Source: Streptomyces sp. MNU76 (GTDB taxonomy: Bacteria; Actinomycetota; Actinomycetes; Streptomycetales; Streptomycetaceae). From it: DNA of 64,000 nucleotides. Positions 26,802 to 34,719 of this stretch are shown here, piece after piece. The stretch is from the NCBI RefSeq assembly GCF_020982545.1, contig NZ_JAJKLK010000003.1, positions 496,001 through 560,000 on the forward strand, written 5' to 3'. The notes below the pieces were generated by a model that had not been told where the DNA came from, ran no database searches, and saw only the letters and a program-made list of their open reading frames with translations. Both the position numbers and the translations under genes were made by a program. Position 1 is the stretch's first letter. Each line of letters opens with the position of its first letter.

Positions 26802-28151
26802 TCACACGTCCAGCAGATCCCGCGCCATCACCGGCGCCCCCGTCTCCAGCGACCGGTTCGCCGCCAGGCCCGTCACCAGGGACCGTGCCCCGTCCACCGC
26901 GTCGGCCGCCCGCCCCAGCGCGTCCGGCACACGATCCCCGAACAGGTCGGCCAGCATGCGGACATCGCCACCGCCGTGCCCTCCCTCGGCCGTCTCGACC
27001 TTCACTTCACGAGGCGGCTCCCAGAACCGGCGTACGAGCAGCTGTGTCCTGCCCGGCTCCTCGCCCGCCTCGGCGCCGTGCAGCACCGGGCTCGCCCCGG
27101 TCACGGGGACGTGCGGCCGGGTCCACGTCGACTCCTCCACCAGCAGCTCCACACGCCCCTCGCTGCCGTTGAAGGCGATGCGGTAGCCCTCCCAGGGGGA
27201 GTAGGCCGTCAGGTGGTAGGTCAGGGTGGCGCCGGACGCGTAGCGCACCAGGACCGCCATGTCGTCCTCGATGGTCACGCCGGGGCCGAAGACGTTCTGG
27301 TCGCGGTGATAGCCGTCCGCCCCCTCGGCGTCCAGGTAGAGCGCGCTGAGGACGGGGGAGTCCGCCAGACGCAACGCGAAGGGGTCGTCCTCGGCGGCGG
27401 GGGAGCCGTGGGCGCGGGCGTAGTCGCGGGCGAGGCCCCGGCGCCGGCCCGCCTCGTCGCCGTAGAAGAAGAGGCCGCCCTGGGCGAACACGCTCTCGGG
27501 GCGGGTGCCGAGCCACCAGTTGACCAGGTCGAAGTGGTGGCTCGACTTGTGGACCAGCAGCCCACCGGAGTCGGCCTTGGCGCGGTGCCAGCGGCGGAAG
27601 TAGTCCGCGCCGTGCCGTATGTCCAGCAGCCACTCGAAGTGCACCGAGCCGACCTCGCCGATCTCCCCGCTCGCGAGCAGCTCCCGCACGGCGCAGTGGA
27701 CGGGGTTGTAACGGTAGTTGAAGGCCACCCGCACCTCGCGGCCCGTCCGGCGACACGCGTCCAGGACGCGGCGGGCGCGCTCGGCGTCGGTCGTCATCGG
27801 CTTCTCCGTGACGACGTCGCAGCCCGCCTCCAGGGCCCGCACGATGTAGTGGTCGTGGGTCCGGTCCACCCCACACACCACCACCAGATCGACCCGCTCG
27901 CGCCGCAGCATCTCCTCGAACTCCCCGGCGGCGTAGGCGGGTACGGGCGCGCGGCCCGGGTGGTCGGCGGCGATCCAGGCGTTGTGGACGGCCATCCGAG
28001 GCGCGTTCGGGTCGCAGAGGCCGACCAGTTCGATCCGCTCCGCGAAGCGACCCGTCAGGGCCTCGGTGAACATCCGTGCCCGGGCACCGAGACCCACCAC
28101 GGCCGCACGGCGGGGTTGTAGGGAGGTGGTGCAGGGGTCTTGTTGTGACAT
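26802..28151 (-). CDS. Gfo/Idh/MocA-family oxidoreductase
   Basis: About 449 residues. N-terminal Rossmann fold (RRAAVVGLGARARMFTEAL), the EKP motif (DVVTEKPMTTDAERARRVLDAC) that carries the catalytic Lys, and a C-terminal alpha/beta substrate domain (FNYRYNPVHCAVRELL; HKSSHHFDLVNWWLG). It probably oxidises a sugar or sugar acid with NAD(P). It is divergent from a sugar ABC transporter operon across 65 bp, which suggests it acts on the imported substrate. Start ATG 28151 has GGGAAGG upstream. Confidence 0.88.
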   Translation of the reverse strand: MSQQDPCTTSLQPRRAAVVGLGARARMFTEALTGRFAERIELVGLCDPNAPRMAVHNAWIAADHPGRAPVPAYAAGEFEEMLRRERVDLVVVCGVDRTHDHYIVRALEAGCDVVTEKPMTTDAERARRVLDACRRTGREVRVAFNYRYNPVHCAVRELLASGEIGEVGSVHFEWLLDIRHGADYFRRWHRAKADSGGLLVHKSSHHFDLVNWWLGTRPESVFAQGGLFFYGDEAGRRRGLARDYARAHGSPAAEDDPFALRLADSPVLSALYLDAEGADGYHRDQNVFGPGVTIEDDMAVLVRYASGATLTYHLTAYSPWEGYRIAFNGSEGRVELLVEESTWTRPHVPVTGASPVLHGAEAGEEPGRTQLLVRRFWEPPREVKVETAEGGHGGGDVRMLADLFGDRVPDALGRAADAVDGARSLVTGLAANRSLETGAPVMARDLLDV

Positions 28152-28163
28152 CCGGACCTTCCC

Positions 28164-28169
28164 TAGGGT
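28164..28169 (+). promoter_or_regulatory. -10 element for the sugar ABC operon
   Basis: TAGGGT is a perfect Streptomyces-type -10. TTGTTG at 28140-28145 (18-bp spacing) is a weak -35. The start point would fall near 28176, just before the operator at 28183-28194. Confidence 0.45.
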
Positions 28170-28182
28170 CACTACGGGGGGT

Positions 28183-28194
28183 GGAAGCGCTTTC
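28183..28194. promoter_or_regulatory. LacI-type operator before the sugar ABC operon
   Basis: GGAAGCGCTTTC is an 11-of-12 palindrome around a central CG, typical of LacI/CcpA-type operators. It lies between the divergent oxidoreductase and the transporter genes and would block transcription of the latter. No lacI-type gene is adjacent, so the regulator must lie elsewhere. Confidence 0.6.
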
Positions 28195-28216
28195 TAGTGA
28201 AAGAGGTGACCCACTC

Positions 28217-29512
28217 ATGCCCCGAATCAGGACGAAGGAGTCCTGGAAACCCCGTGCGGCGGCCACCGTGCTGGCGCTCTGCGCGCTGCTCACCGGCTGC
28301 TCCGGACCGGACGGGTCGGGCGGCGTCGGCGGCGAGGTCGCCCTGCGCTACACCTGGTGGGGCAACCCCGACCGGGCTGCCAGAACCCAGGCGGCCGTCG
28401 AGCTCTTCGAGAAGAAGAACCCGGGGATCGACGTCCAGACCTCCTTCGCCGGCTACGAGGCGTACAAGCAGAAACTCGCCACCCAGGCGGCCGGCGGCGA
28501 CGCCCCGGACGTGATGCAACTCGACTACCGGATGATCGACCAGTACGCGTCCGGTGGCGTCCTCCTCGACCTCGCAGAACAGCGACGCGCCCTGGACACC
28601 GCCGAGTTCGAACCGGGACTGCTCGCCACCGGCAGGGTGAACGGCAGGCAGTACGCCGTACCGCAGGGCCGCGGCACCGAGACCATGGTCTACGACACCG
28701 AGAAATGGCGGGCGGCCGGACTCGCACCGCCCCGGGTCGGCTGGACCTGGGGCGAATGGGCCGACGCCATGCGGACGGTGGCCGAGAAGACGGGGGAGCC
28801 GGGCGGCACCGACCCTGGCCAGAGCGAGGACGCCTTCGAGATCTGGCTGCGCGGCCAGGGCAAGGCCCTGTACACCGAGGACCGCCGACTGGGTTTCGAC
28901 GTCGATGACTTGACCCGCTGGTGGACCTTCACCGACCGACTGCGCAGAGAGGGCGCCGTCTCGCCGGCCGAGCAGACGACCCAGCTCGACGGCTCGGTCG
29001 AGAACACCCCGCTCGGCCGGGGCAAGGCCGCCTCCGACGTCAACTGGGACGCCCCGGCCAGCGGTTACCTGGCGCTCGTCCCCACCGGGATCTCCCTCGC
29101 CCCCATGCCCGCGGGCGAGGACGGCACTGCGGGCCAGTACTTCAAGCCCTCCATGTTCATGGGGGTCGCCGCCGACTCCGGCCACCCGGAGGAGTCCGCC
29201 CGGCTCGTCGACTTCCTGCTCAACGACGACGAGGCCGCGCGGATCCTCGGCGCCACCCGGGGCATCCCCGTCAACGAGACGATCCGCGAGGACATCGCGA
29301 CCGACCTCAAGGACTTCGACAGAACCATCTACGAGTACCAGGCCACGGTCGAAGGAAAGCTCGACCCGCCGCCCCAGGCGCCCCCGTCGGGCGACAGCGC
29401 CCTGCAGACCACGTTCCAGCGCGACTACGACCAGGTGTCCTACGAGCGGATGTCCCCCCGCGAGGCCGCCGAGAACTACCTCATCGAGGCGAAGGCGGAG
29501 CTGAGGTCATGA
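28217..29512 (+). CDS. Sugar ABC transporter substrate-binding lipoprotein
   Basis: 431 residues, extracellular family-1 solute-binding protein. The signal peptide has a lipobox (ALCALLTGC), so it is anchored as a lipoprotein. Typical sequence follows (LRYTWWGNPDRAARTQAAVELFEKKNPGIDVQT). Its stop overlaps the next ATG (ATGA), as in a translationally coupled operon. The cargo is unknown, but an oligosaccharide or sugar acid is likely from the oxidoreductase and YesL-like neighbours. Start ATG 28217 after GAGGTG. Confidence 0.92.
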   Translation: MPRIRTKESWKPRAAATVLALCALLTGCSGPDGSGGVGGEVALRYTWWGNPDRAARTQAAVELFEKKNPGIDVQTSFAGYEAYKQKLATQAAGGDAPDVMQLDYRMIDQYASGGVLLDLAEQRRALDTAEFEPGLLATGRVNGRQYAVPQGRGTETMVYDTEKWRAAGLAPPRVGWTWGEWADAMRTVAEKTGEPGGTDPGQSEDAFEIWLRGQGKALYTEDRRLGFDVDDLTRWWTFTDRLRREGAVSPAEQTTQLDGSVENTPLGRGKAASDVNWDAPASGYLALVPTGISLAPMPAGEDGTAGQYFKPSMFMGVAADSGHPEESARLVDFLLNDDEAARILGATRGIPVNETIREDIATDLKDFDRTIYEYQATVEGKLDPPPQAPPSGDSALQTTFQRDYDQVSYERMSPREAAENYLIEAKAELRS

Positions 29513-30450
29513 CCACCACACAACTGCCGACGACCGTACGGAAGAAGGGAGTTCCCCCGCCGGAACGGCCCGGACGCCCCCGTCGGCGCGAGGGCGCGGC
29601 CTGGGTCTTCCTGTCCCCCTGGGTGCTCGGGGCCTGTGTCCTGACCCTGCTCCCGATGGCCGTCTCGCTCTACCTCTCCTTCACCGACTACGACCTCTTC
29701 AGCGCCCCGAACTGGGTGGGCCTGCGCAACTACACCCAGATGTTCACCGAGGACCCGCGATATTGGCGCTCGGTGGCGACGACCCTGATGTACGTCGTCA
29801 TCGCCGTCCCGCTCCAACTGGCCCTCGCCCTCCTGGTCGCCCTGGCCCTGAGGAACATGAAACGCGGACGGGGCTTCTACCGCTCCGCCTTCTACGCCCC
29901 CTCCCTGCTCGGCGCCTCCATGTCCATCGCCCTGGTCTGGCGGGCGATCTTCAACGACGGCGGCACCGTCGACAACCTCCTCGGCACCGGCGGCTGGGTC
30001 AACCGGCCGGGCTGGGCGCTGTTCGCGGTGGCCCTGCTGACGGTGTGGCAGTTCGGCGCCCCCATGGTCATCTTCCTCGCCGGACTCCAGCAGATCCCGG
30101 GGGAGTTGTACGAGGCGGCCGAGGTGGACGGCGCGAGTGCCTGGCGCCGCTTCCTGTCGATCACGGTCCCGATGCTGTCGCCCGTGATCTTCTTCAACCT
30201 GGTCCTCCAGACCATCCAGGCCTTCCAGGTCTTCACGCCGGCCTTCGCGATCAGTGCGGGCAAGGGCGGCCCCGCCGACTCCACCCTCTTCTACACGCTC
30301 TACCTCTACGACCGGGGCTTCGTCGCCTCCCACATGGGCTACGCCTCCGCCATGGCCTGGGTGCTGCTGCTCGCCATCGGCGCGGTCACCGCGATCCTCT
30401 TCCGCACCTCCCGCTCCTGGGTCTTCTACGCCTCCGAGGGGGACCGATGA
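29509..30450 (+). CDS. Sugar ABC transporter permease (MalF type)
   Basis: 313 residues, six membrane helices. The cytoplasmic coupling loop EAA motif is visible (LYEAAEVDGASAWRRFLSITVPML), where the ATPase docks. It overlaps the upstream lipoprotein gene and the downstream permease by 4 bp each. No ATPase gene is in the operon; Streptomyces often shares a common MsiK-type ATPase among such transporters. Confidence 0.93.
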   Translation: MTTTQLPTTVRKKGVPPPERPGRPRRREGAAWVFLSPWVLGACVLTLLPMAVSLYLSFTDYDLFSAPNWVGLRNYTQMFTEDPRYWRSVATTLMYVVIAVPLQLALALLVALALRNMKRGRGFYRSAFYAPSLLGASMSIALVWRAIFNDGGTVDNLLGTGGWVNRPGWALFAVALLTVWQFGAPMVIFLAGLQQIPGELYEAAEVDGASAWRRFLSITVPMLSPVIFFNLVLQTIQAFQVFTPAFAISAGKGGPADSTLFYTLYLYDRGFVASHMGYASAMAWVLLLAIGAVTAILFRTSRSWVFYASEGDR

Positions 30451-31319
30451 CCAGCACCACACCCGCAACGCCCCTGCTGCGCAAGCCCGTTGCCTGGCGG
30501 CGGGTGGCGCTGCACGCCGGCTGTCTGGCCGCGCTCCTCGTCATGCTCTACCCGCTGGCCTGGCTGCTGGCGACCTCCGTGAAGCCCGCCGACGAGGTCA
30601 TCGCCAGTCTCGACCTGCTGCCCAGCCGACTTCAGTGGTCCAACTACGAGACCGCGCTCGACGGCGTCAACGACGTGTCGGTGGGCCGACTGCTCGGCAA
30701 CTCCCTGCTGATCGCCGGTGGCGCGGTCGTCGGGAACGTCCTGTCGTGCTCCCTGGCCGCGTACGCCTTCGCCCGGCTGCGCTTCCGCCTCCGGGGGCCG
30801 CTCTTCGCCTTCATGATCGCGACGATCATGCTGCCGCACCACGCCGTGCTGATCCCGCAGTACATCATCTTCAACCAGCTCGGCATGGTGAACACCTACT
30901 GGCCGCTGATCCTGCCGAAGTTCCTCGCCACGGAGGCCTTCTTCGTCTTCCTCATCGTGCAGTTCATGCGCGGACTGCCGAGGGAGCTGGAGGAGGCGGC
31001 CCGTATCGACGGATGCGGCCCGTTCCGGAGTTTCCTCTCGGTGATCCTGCCCCTCACCCGGCCCGCCCTGATCACCACCGCGATCTTCACCTTCATCTGG
31101 ACCTGGAACGACTTCTTCACCCAGCTGATCTATCTCTTCTCGCCCGAGAAGTTCACCCTGACCCTGGCCCTGAGGTCCTTCGTGGACGCGTCCAGCACCT
31201 CCGCGTTCGGCCCGATGTTCGCCATGTCCGTCATCGCCCTCCTCCCGATCGTGCTGTTCTTCCTCGCCTTCCAGCGGTTCCTGGTGGAGGGCATGGCCAA
31301 CTCCGGGATCAAGGGGTGA
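30447..31319 (+). CDS. Sugar ABC transporter permease (MalG type)
   Basis: 290 residues, six membrane helices. The EAA loop is LEEAARIDGCGPFRSFLSVILPL. The protein partners the MalF-type subunit. The start ATG overlaps the upstream stop (ATGA), and its stop overlaps the GTG of the next gene. The ending FQRFLVEGMANSGIKG is characteristic. Confidence 0.93.
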   Translation: MTSTTPATPLLRKPVAWRRVALHAGCLAALLVMLYPLAWLLATSVKPADEVIASLDLLPSRLQWSNYETALDGVNDVSVGRLLGNSLLIAGGAVVGNVLSCSLAAYAFARLRFRLRGPLFAFMIATIMLPHHAVLIPQYIIFNQLGMVNTYWPLILPKFLATEAFFVFLIVQFMRGLPRELEEAARIDGCGPFRSFLSVILPLTRPALITTAIFTFIWTWNDFFTQLIYLFSPEKFTLTLALRSFVDASSTSAFGPMFAMSVIALLPIVLFFLAFQRFLVEGMANSGIKG

Positions 31320-31978
31320 CGGGGGTGCGCCCCGTGCGGACGAAGAGGGAGCCGGGCGAGATCTTCGGCCCCCGGATGACGCTGTTCGCGGACGTACTGA
31401 GCCTGGGCGTCGTGGTGGCGGTGGTGAGCCTCCCGCTGGTGACCCTGCCGGTCGCGCTCTCCACCGCCTGTGCGGTCCTGCGGGGCGTACGGGAGGACCG
31501 CCCGGTCACGGCCGCCCGGTTCCTCGGGGCGCTGCGCCGGCGGCTGCGGCTGGGCGACCTGGCCGCCGGGTTCCTCGCCCTCGCGGGCCTGGCCCTCGCC
31601 CTGGTCGACCTGGCCCTGGCCGGTGCCGGGCTCCCCGGTGGCCGGACCTTCGCCCTCCTCGCCGCCGCGCTCGGCACCGGCGCCGCCGTGATCGGTCTGC
31701 GGGCCTGCGCCCGTTCCGAGTCGGTCGACGACTGGCCCGGGGCGGTACGGGGCGCGGCCCGCGACGCGGTGCGCGATCCGGGCGGCAGCGCCCTGGTCGT
31801 CCTCGCCGTGGCGACGGCCGTGGCGAGCGCCTGGATGCTGCTGCCGCTCGTGTTCCTCGTACCGGGACTGCTGGCGCTGGCGCTCACGGCCGTCGACGTA
31901 CGTGGAGAGGTACAAGGAGAGGTGCACGGACCAGTCGACGGGCGCGAAAAAGCGGTCGCCACACGGGAGGGCGTGTGA
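31316..31978 (+). CDS. YesL-like membrane protein in the sugar ABC operon
   Basis: About 220 residues with four to five hydrophobic segments (LSLGVVVAVVSLPLVTLPVALSTACAVL, LAAGFLALAGLALALVDLALAGAG, ALVVLAVATAVASAWMLLPLVFLVPGLLALAL). Small YesL/DUF624 proteins often ride in oligosaccharide ABC operons, but their role is unknown. GTG 31316 overlaps the permease stop (GTGA); GTG 31325 is an alternative. Confidence 0.72.
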   Translation: MTGVRPVRTKREPGEIFGPRMTLFADVLSLGVVVAVVSLPLVTLPVALSTACAVLRGVREDRPVTAARFLGALRRRLRLGDLAAGFLALAGLALALVDLALAGAGLPGGRTFALLAAALGTGAAVIGLRACARSESVDDWPGAVRGAARDAVRDPGGSALVVLAVATAVASAWMLLPLVFLVPGLLALALTAVDVRGEVQGEVHGPVDGREKAVATREGV

Positions 31979-32055
31979 TGGGCTGACCCCCTTGACGGGC
32001 CGATGCCGTGCGACGTGCCGACGCCCCGGACACGCCGAGAAGGGACAGGGCGACG

Positions 32056-32481
32056 GTGAACAGACGGCGGCGGAAGAAACTGTCGAGCCGGCTGGTGTCG
32101 GCCGCGACGTTCGGCGACACCGCCGCCGTCGACGCGTTGCTGCGCGCCGGAGCCCCCGCCGAGACGACGGACGCCGAGGGGACGACGCCGCTGTACGCGG
32201 CGGCCGTGAACGGTGCCGCCGACACGGTCCGCCGCCTGCTCGCGGCCGGGGCCGCGCCCGACACCGAGAGCGGACACGGCGCGGAGGGCACCCCGCTGTG
32301 CGGCGCCGCCTGCTGGGGACACACCGAGACGGTGCGCGAACTCCTCGCCCACGGCGCCGATCCCGACCTCCGCGAGGACCACGGTACGGGCCGCTCCCCG
32401 CTCGACTGGGCGGCCGCCGGCTTCCACACCGAGACGGCGGCCGTGCTGCTCACGGGCGGCGCCCGTCCTGACACGGAGTAG
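32056..32481 (+). CDS. Ankyrin-repeat protein
   Basis: About 141 residues with four ankyrin repeats (e.g. GTTPLYAAAVNGAADTVRRLLAAGAAPDTE; GTPLCGAACWGHTETVRELLAHGADPDL; SPLDWAAAGFHTETAAVLLTGGA). A protein-binding scaffold. GTG 32056 has GGGACAGGG upstream. It is 77 bp after the YesL-like gene and may be independent. Confidence 0.85.
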   Translation: MNRRRRKKLSSRLVSAATFGDTAAVDALLRAGAPAETTDAEGTTPLYAAAVNGAADTVRRLLAAGAAPDTESGHGAEGTPLCGAACWGHTETVRELLAHGADPDLREDHGTGRSPLDWAAAGFHTETAAVLLTGGARPDTE

Positions 32482-32484
32482 GAC

Positions 32485-32859
32485 TCAGAACGCGTACGGC
32501 CCGAAGCGGCCCCAGGCCACCACGATCGCCAGGACCAGCAGCACCAGGCTCGGTGCCGTCTCCTTGGTCTCGCCCCGGCGGAGGTGGAAGACGACCGCGC
32601 CGAGCATCGTGACGGCCAGACCGGTCGCCGCGAGCGGGACGAACACCGTGGCCATGTCGAGGACCGCCGGAAGGATCAGCCCGATGGCGCCCAGGCCCTC
32701 CAGCGCGCCGATGGTCTTCACCATGCCCGGGGAGAAGGAGTCGACCCACGTCATGCCGGAGGCCGACAGCTTCTCCTTGGACTGGGCGGTCTTCATCAGG
32801 CCGGCGGCGAGGAAGGCGGCCGCGAGCAGGCCCGCGATGATCCAGAGAGTGACGTTCAT
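32485..32859 (-). CDS. DoxX-family membrane protein
   Basis: 124 residues, four membrane helices (WIIAGLLAAAFLAAGLMK, a GALEGLGAIGLILPA helix, TVFVPLAATGLAVTMLGAVVFHL, LVLLVLAIVVAWGRFG). The DoxX family serves redox or detoxification roles. It is divergent from a MarR regulator and preceded by a clear promoter overlapping a palindrome, so the MarR protein probably represses it. GAGGAAG precedes the ATG. Confidence 0.87.
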   Translation of the reverse strand: MNVTLWIIAGLLAAAFLAAGLMKTAQSKEKLSASGMTWVDSFSPGMVKTIGALEGLGAIGLILPAVLDMATVFVPLAATGLAVTMLGAVVFHLRRGETKETAPSLVLLVLAIVVAWGRFGPYAF

Positions 32860-32896
32860 GGCAGGTTCTTCCTCAGGAGGGACGAGAACGGGTGGG

Positions 32897-32908
32897 TTGA
32901 ATGTTCAA
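32897..32908. promoter_or_regulatory. TTGAATGTTCAA palindrome in the doxX 5' region
   Basis: A perfect 12-bp palindrome with TTGA/TCAA half sites, as in the nearby site at 32941-32956. It lies downstream of the predicted doxX transcription start. Candidate second MarR operator. Confidence 0.5.
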
Positions 32909-32925
32909 GAGAAGTGGAGGCTCAA

Positions 32926-32954
32926 AACGTAGGCTGATCAACTTGAAGCGTCAA
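32926..32954 (-). promoter_or_regulatory. doxX promoter
   Basis: Read on the minus strand: TTGACG (32954-32949), 17-bp spacer, TACGTT (32931-32926). A very good housekeeping-type match. The ACTTGA-AGCG-TCAAGT operator covers the -35. Confidence 0.7.
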
Positions 32955-32956
32955 GT
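32941..32956. promoter_or_regulatory. MarR-type operator between doxX and marR
   Basis: ACTTGA-AGCG-TCAAGT is a perfect 6-bp inverted repeat with a 4-base centre. It overlaps the doxX -35 and lies 57 bp before the MarR start codon, so it can repress both. Confidence 0.6.
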
Positions 32957-33012
32957 CATTCGACGGGCCGGAACGGGACTGGTCGATGGTGGCCGCACGT
33001 AGAGTGGGCGCC

Positions 33013-33504
33013 ATGGAGACACCGCAGCAGTCGCGTTGGCTGACCGACGAGGAGATGGAGACCTGGCACGCGCTGGCGGGCGTGATGGTCAGGCTGCCGA
33101 GCGCGCTGGACGCGGAGCTGCAGCGGGACGCGGGTGTCAGTCACGTCGAGTACGTGGTGATGGCGATGCTGTCCCAGACCGAGGGGCGCACGCTGCGGAT
33201 GAGCGACCTGGCCGGGTACGTCGGTTCGTCGCTGTCCCGGCTCTCCCACCTCGTGAAGCGGCTGGAGAAGAGCGACTGGGTGCGCCGCGAGCCGGATCCC
33301 TCCGACGGGCGCTACACCCTGGCCGTCCTCACGGACGCCGGACACGCCAAGCTCGTCGCGAGCGCGCCGGGCCACGCCGCCGCCGTACGCCGCTATGTGT
33401 TCGACGCGCTCACCCGGGCCCAGCAGCGGCAGCTGAGAGACATCGGCCGGCGCATCTGGCGGACCGTCGCGCCCGACGACCACTGCCTGCCGCCACCCAG
33501 CTGA
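33013..33504 (+). CDS. MarR-family regulator
   Basis: 163 residues. The winged helix is complete: VEYVVMAMLSQTEGRTLRMSDLAGYVGSSLSRLSHLVKRLEKSDWVRREPDPSDGRYTLAVLTDAG, including the DGR wing. It is divergent from doxX with palindromes between them. Such pairs usually respond to phenolic or oxidising ligands; the ligand here is unknown. ATG 33013 was preferred to an earlier start at 32986. Confidence 0.92.
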   Translation: METPQQSRWLTDEEMETWHALAGVMVRLPSALDAELQRDAGVSHVEYVVMAMLSQTEGRTLRMSDLAGYVGSSLSRLSHLVKRLEKSDWVRREPDPSDGRYTLAVLTDAGHAKLVASAPGHAAAVRRYVFDALTRAQQRQLRDIGRRIWRTVAPDDHCLPPPS

Positions 33505-33591
33505 CGGCTCGTCACCCTGCCCCGGGCGCGTGCTCGACACCGACGAGCCCGGACGGCCTTTCAGCGGCCTACCGGCGGGCCGGCCGTTCTC

Positions 33592-34608
33592 TCACCGGCC
33601 GCCCGGCGGGCCCGTGGTCCCCCGGACCTCCAGCGTCGGCGTGGTGAGGACGACCTCGGCGGGGCGGGCCGGATCGGCGATGCGGTCCAGCAGGCACTGC
33701 GCGGCGGCGCGGCCCACGTCGTGGCTGGCGTTGTCCACGGTGGTGAGCCAGAGGTGGCGCAGCCGGGAGACGTACGTGTTGTCGTAGCCGACGAGGGACA
33801 GGTCGCGCGGCACCCTCAGGCCCAGTTCCTCGGCGGCGGAGAGCGCGCCCACACAGGCCATGTCGTTGAACGCCACGACGGCGGTGGGGGGTTCGGGGCG
33901 GTTCAGCAGCCGGACCGTGGCGCGGTAGCCGCCCTCCTCGGTCAGGTCGCCCCGCTCGACGGCCGCCAGTTCGCCCAGCCCGTGCTCGCGCATCACCGTC
34001 TCGAAACTGCGACGGCGCAGCGCCCCGACCACACCGTCCCCCGCGATGTGCGCGATGCGCCGGTGGCCGAGGCCGACGAGGTGCTCGGTGGCGAGACGGG
34101 CGCCCAGCTGGTCGTCCCCCGCGACGACGTCCACCTGGGGGAGCGCCGGCTCGCGGGCGCCCGCCACCACCGTCGGGACGAGCCCGGCCGCCGTGCGCAG
34201 GGCCTCGGAGGGCGGCAGGGTGCCGACCGCGATCAGCCCGTCGACCCGCAGCTCGGTGAAGGTGCGGGTGAGGTCCTCGCCGAGCCGCCGGTTGAGATGG
34301 CCGTCGGCCAGCAGCATGCGCAGACCGTTGTCGTGCAGCCGGGAGTTGAGGCCGTCGAGCAGCTCCACGAACCAGGGGTTGCGCATGTCGTTGAGGAGGA
34401 CGCCGACCGTGCGGGTCCGGCGCTCGCTCAGGCTGCGCGCGGCGGCGTTCGGCCGGTAGCCCAGCTCGTCCACGGCGGCCAGCACCGCCTGCCGCTTCTC
34501 CTCGCGCACCTGCTGAGAGCCGCGCAGCACCAGCGAGACCAGCGACTTGGACACGCCGGCCCGCTCGGCGACGTCGCGGATCGTCGGGTTCGCGGGTCCG
34601 GATCTCAT
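33592..34608 (-). CDS. LacI-family regulator
   Basis: 338 residues. The N-terminal LacI helix-turn-helix is clear (TIRDVAERAGVSKSLVSLVLRGSQQVREEKRQAVLAAVDELGYRPNAAARSL), followed by a periplasmic-binding-like sugar domain. It is divergent from a Gfo/Idh/MocA gene. Two copies of a matching operator lie at 34613-34624 and 34693-34708, so it probably represses itself and its neighbour. Start ATG 34608. Confidence 0.93.
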   Translation of the reverse strand: MRSGPANPTIRDVAERAGVSKSLVSLVLRGSQQVREEKRQAVLAAVDELGYRPNAAARSLSERRTRTVGVLLNDMRNPWFVELLDGLNSRLHDNGLRMLLADGHLNRRLGEDLTRTFTELRVDGLIAVGTLPPSEALRTAAGLVPTVVAGAREPALPQVDVVAGDDQLGARLATEHLVGLGHRRIAHIAGDGVVGALRRRSFETVMREHGLGELAAVERGDLTEEGGYRATVRLLNRPEPPTAVVAFNDMACVGALSAAEELGLRVPRDLSLVGYDNTYVSRLRHLWLTTVDNASHDVGRAAAQCLLDRIADPARPAEVVLTTPTLEVRGTTGPPGGR

Positions 34609-34612
34609 GGCC

Positions 34613-34624
34613 TGGACCGTTCCA
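34613..34624. promoter_or_regulatory. LacI operator, copy 1
   Basis: TGGACCGTTCCA is the reverse complement of TGGAACGGTCCA in the second copy. It lies 4 bp upstream of the lacI start and overlaps the likely -10 of the lacI promoter (TTGACA read on the minus strand at 34646-34641). Confidence 0.7.
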
Positions 34625-34649
34625 CAGCGGGGTGCCGGTGTCAAAGGGC

Positions 34650-34678
34650 TTGACAGTGCCGGAGCATGCCCGCAGTGT
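34650..34678 (+). promoter_or_regulatory. Promoter of the oxidoreductase gene
   Basis: TTGACA (34650-34655), 17-bp spacer, CAGTGT (34673-34678). The -35 is perfect and the -10 moderate. The second LacI operator lies just downstream, as in a roadblock arrangement. Confidence 0.5.
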
Positions 34679-34692
34679 GAGCGGCGTACGCT

Positions 34693-34708
34693 TTTGGAAC
34701 GGTCCAAA
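34693..34708. promoter_or_regulatory. LacI operator, copy 2
   Basis: TTTGGAACGGTCCAAA, 7 of 8 positions symmetric around the centre. It lies 11 bp before the ATG of the Gfo/Idh/MocA gene. Confidence 0.7.
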
Positions 34709-34719
34709 GAAGGGCAGTC

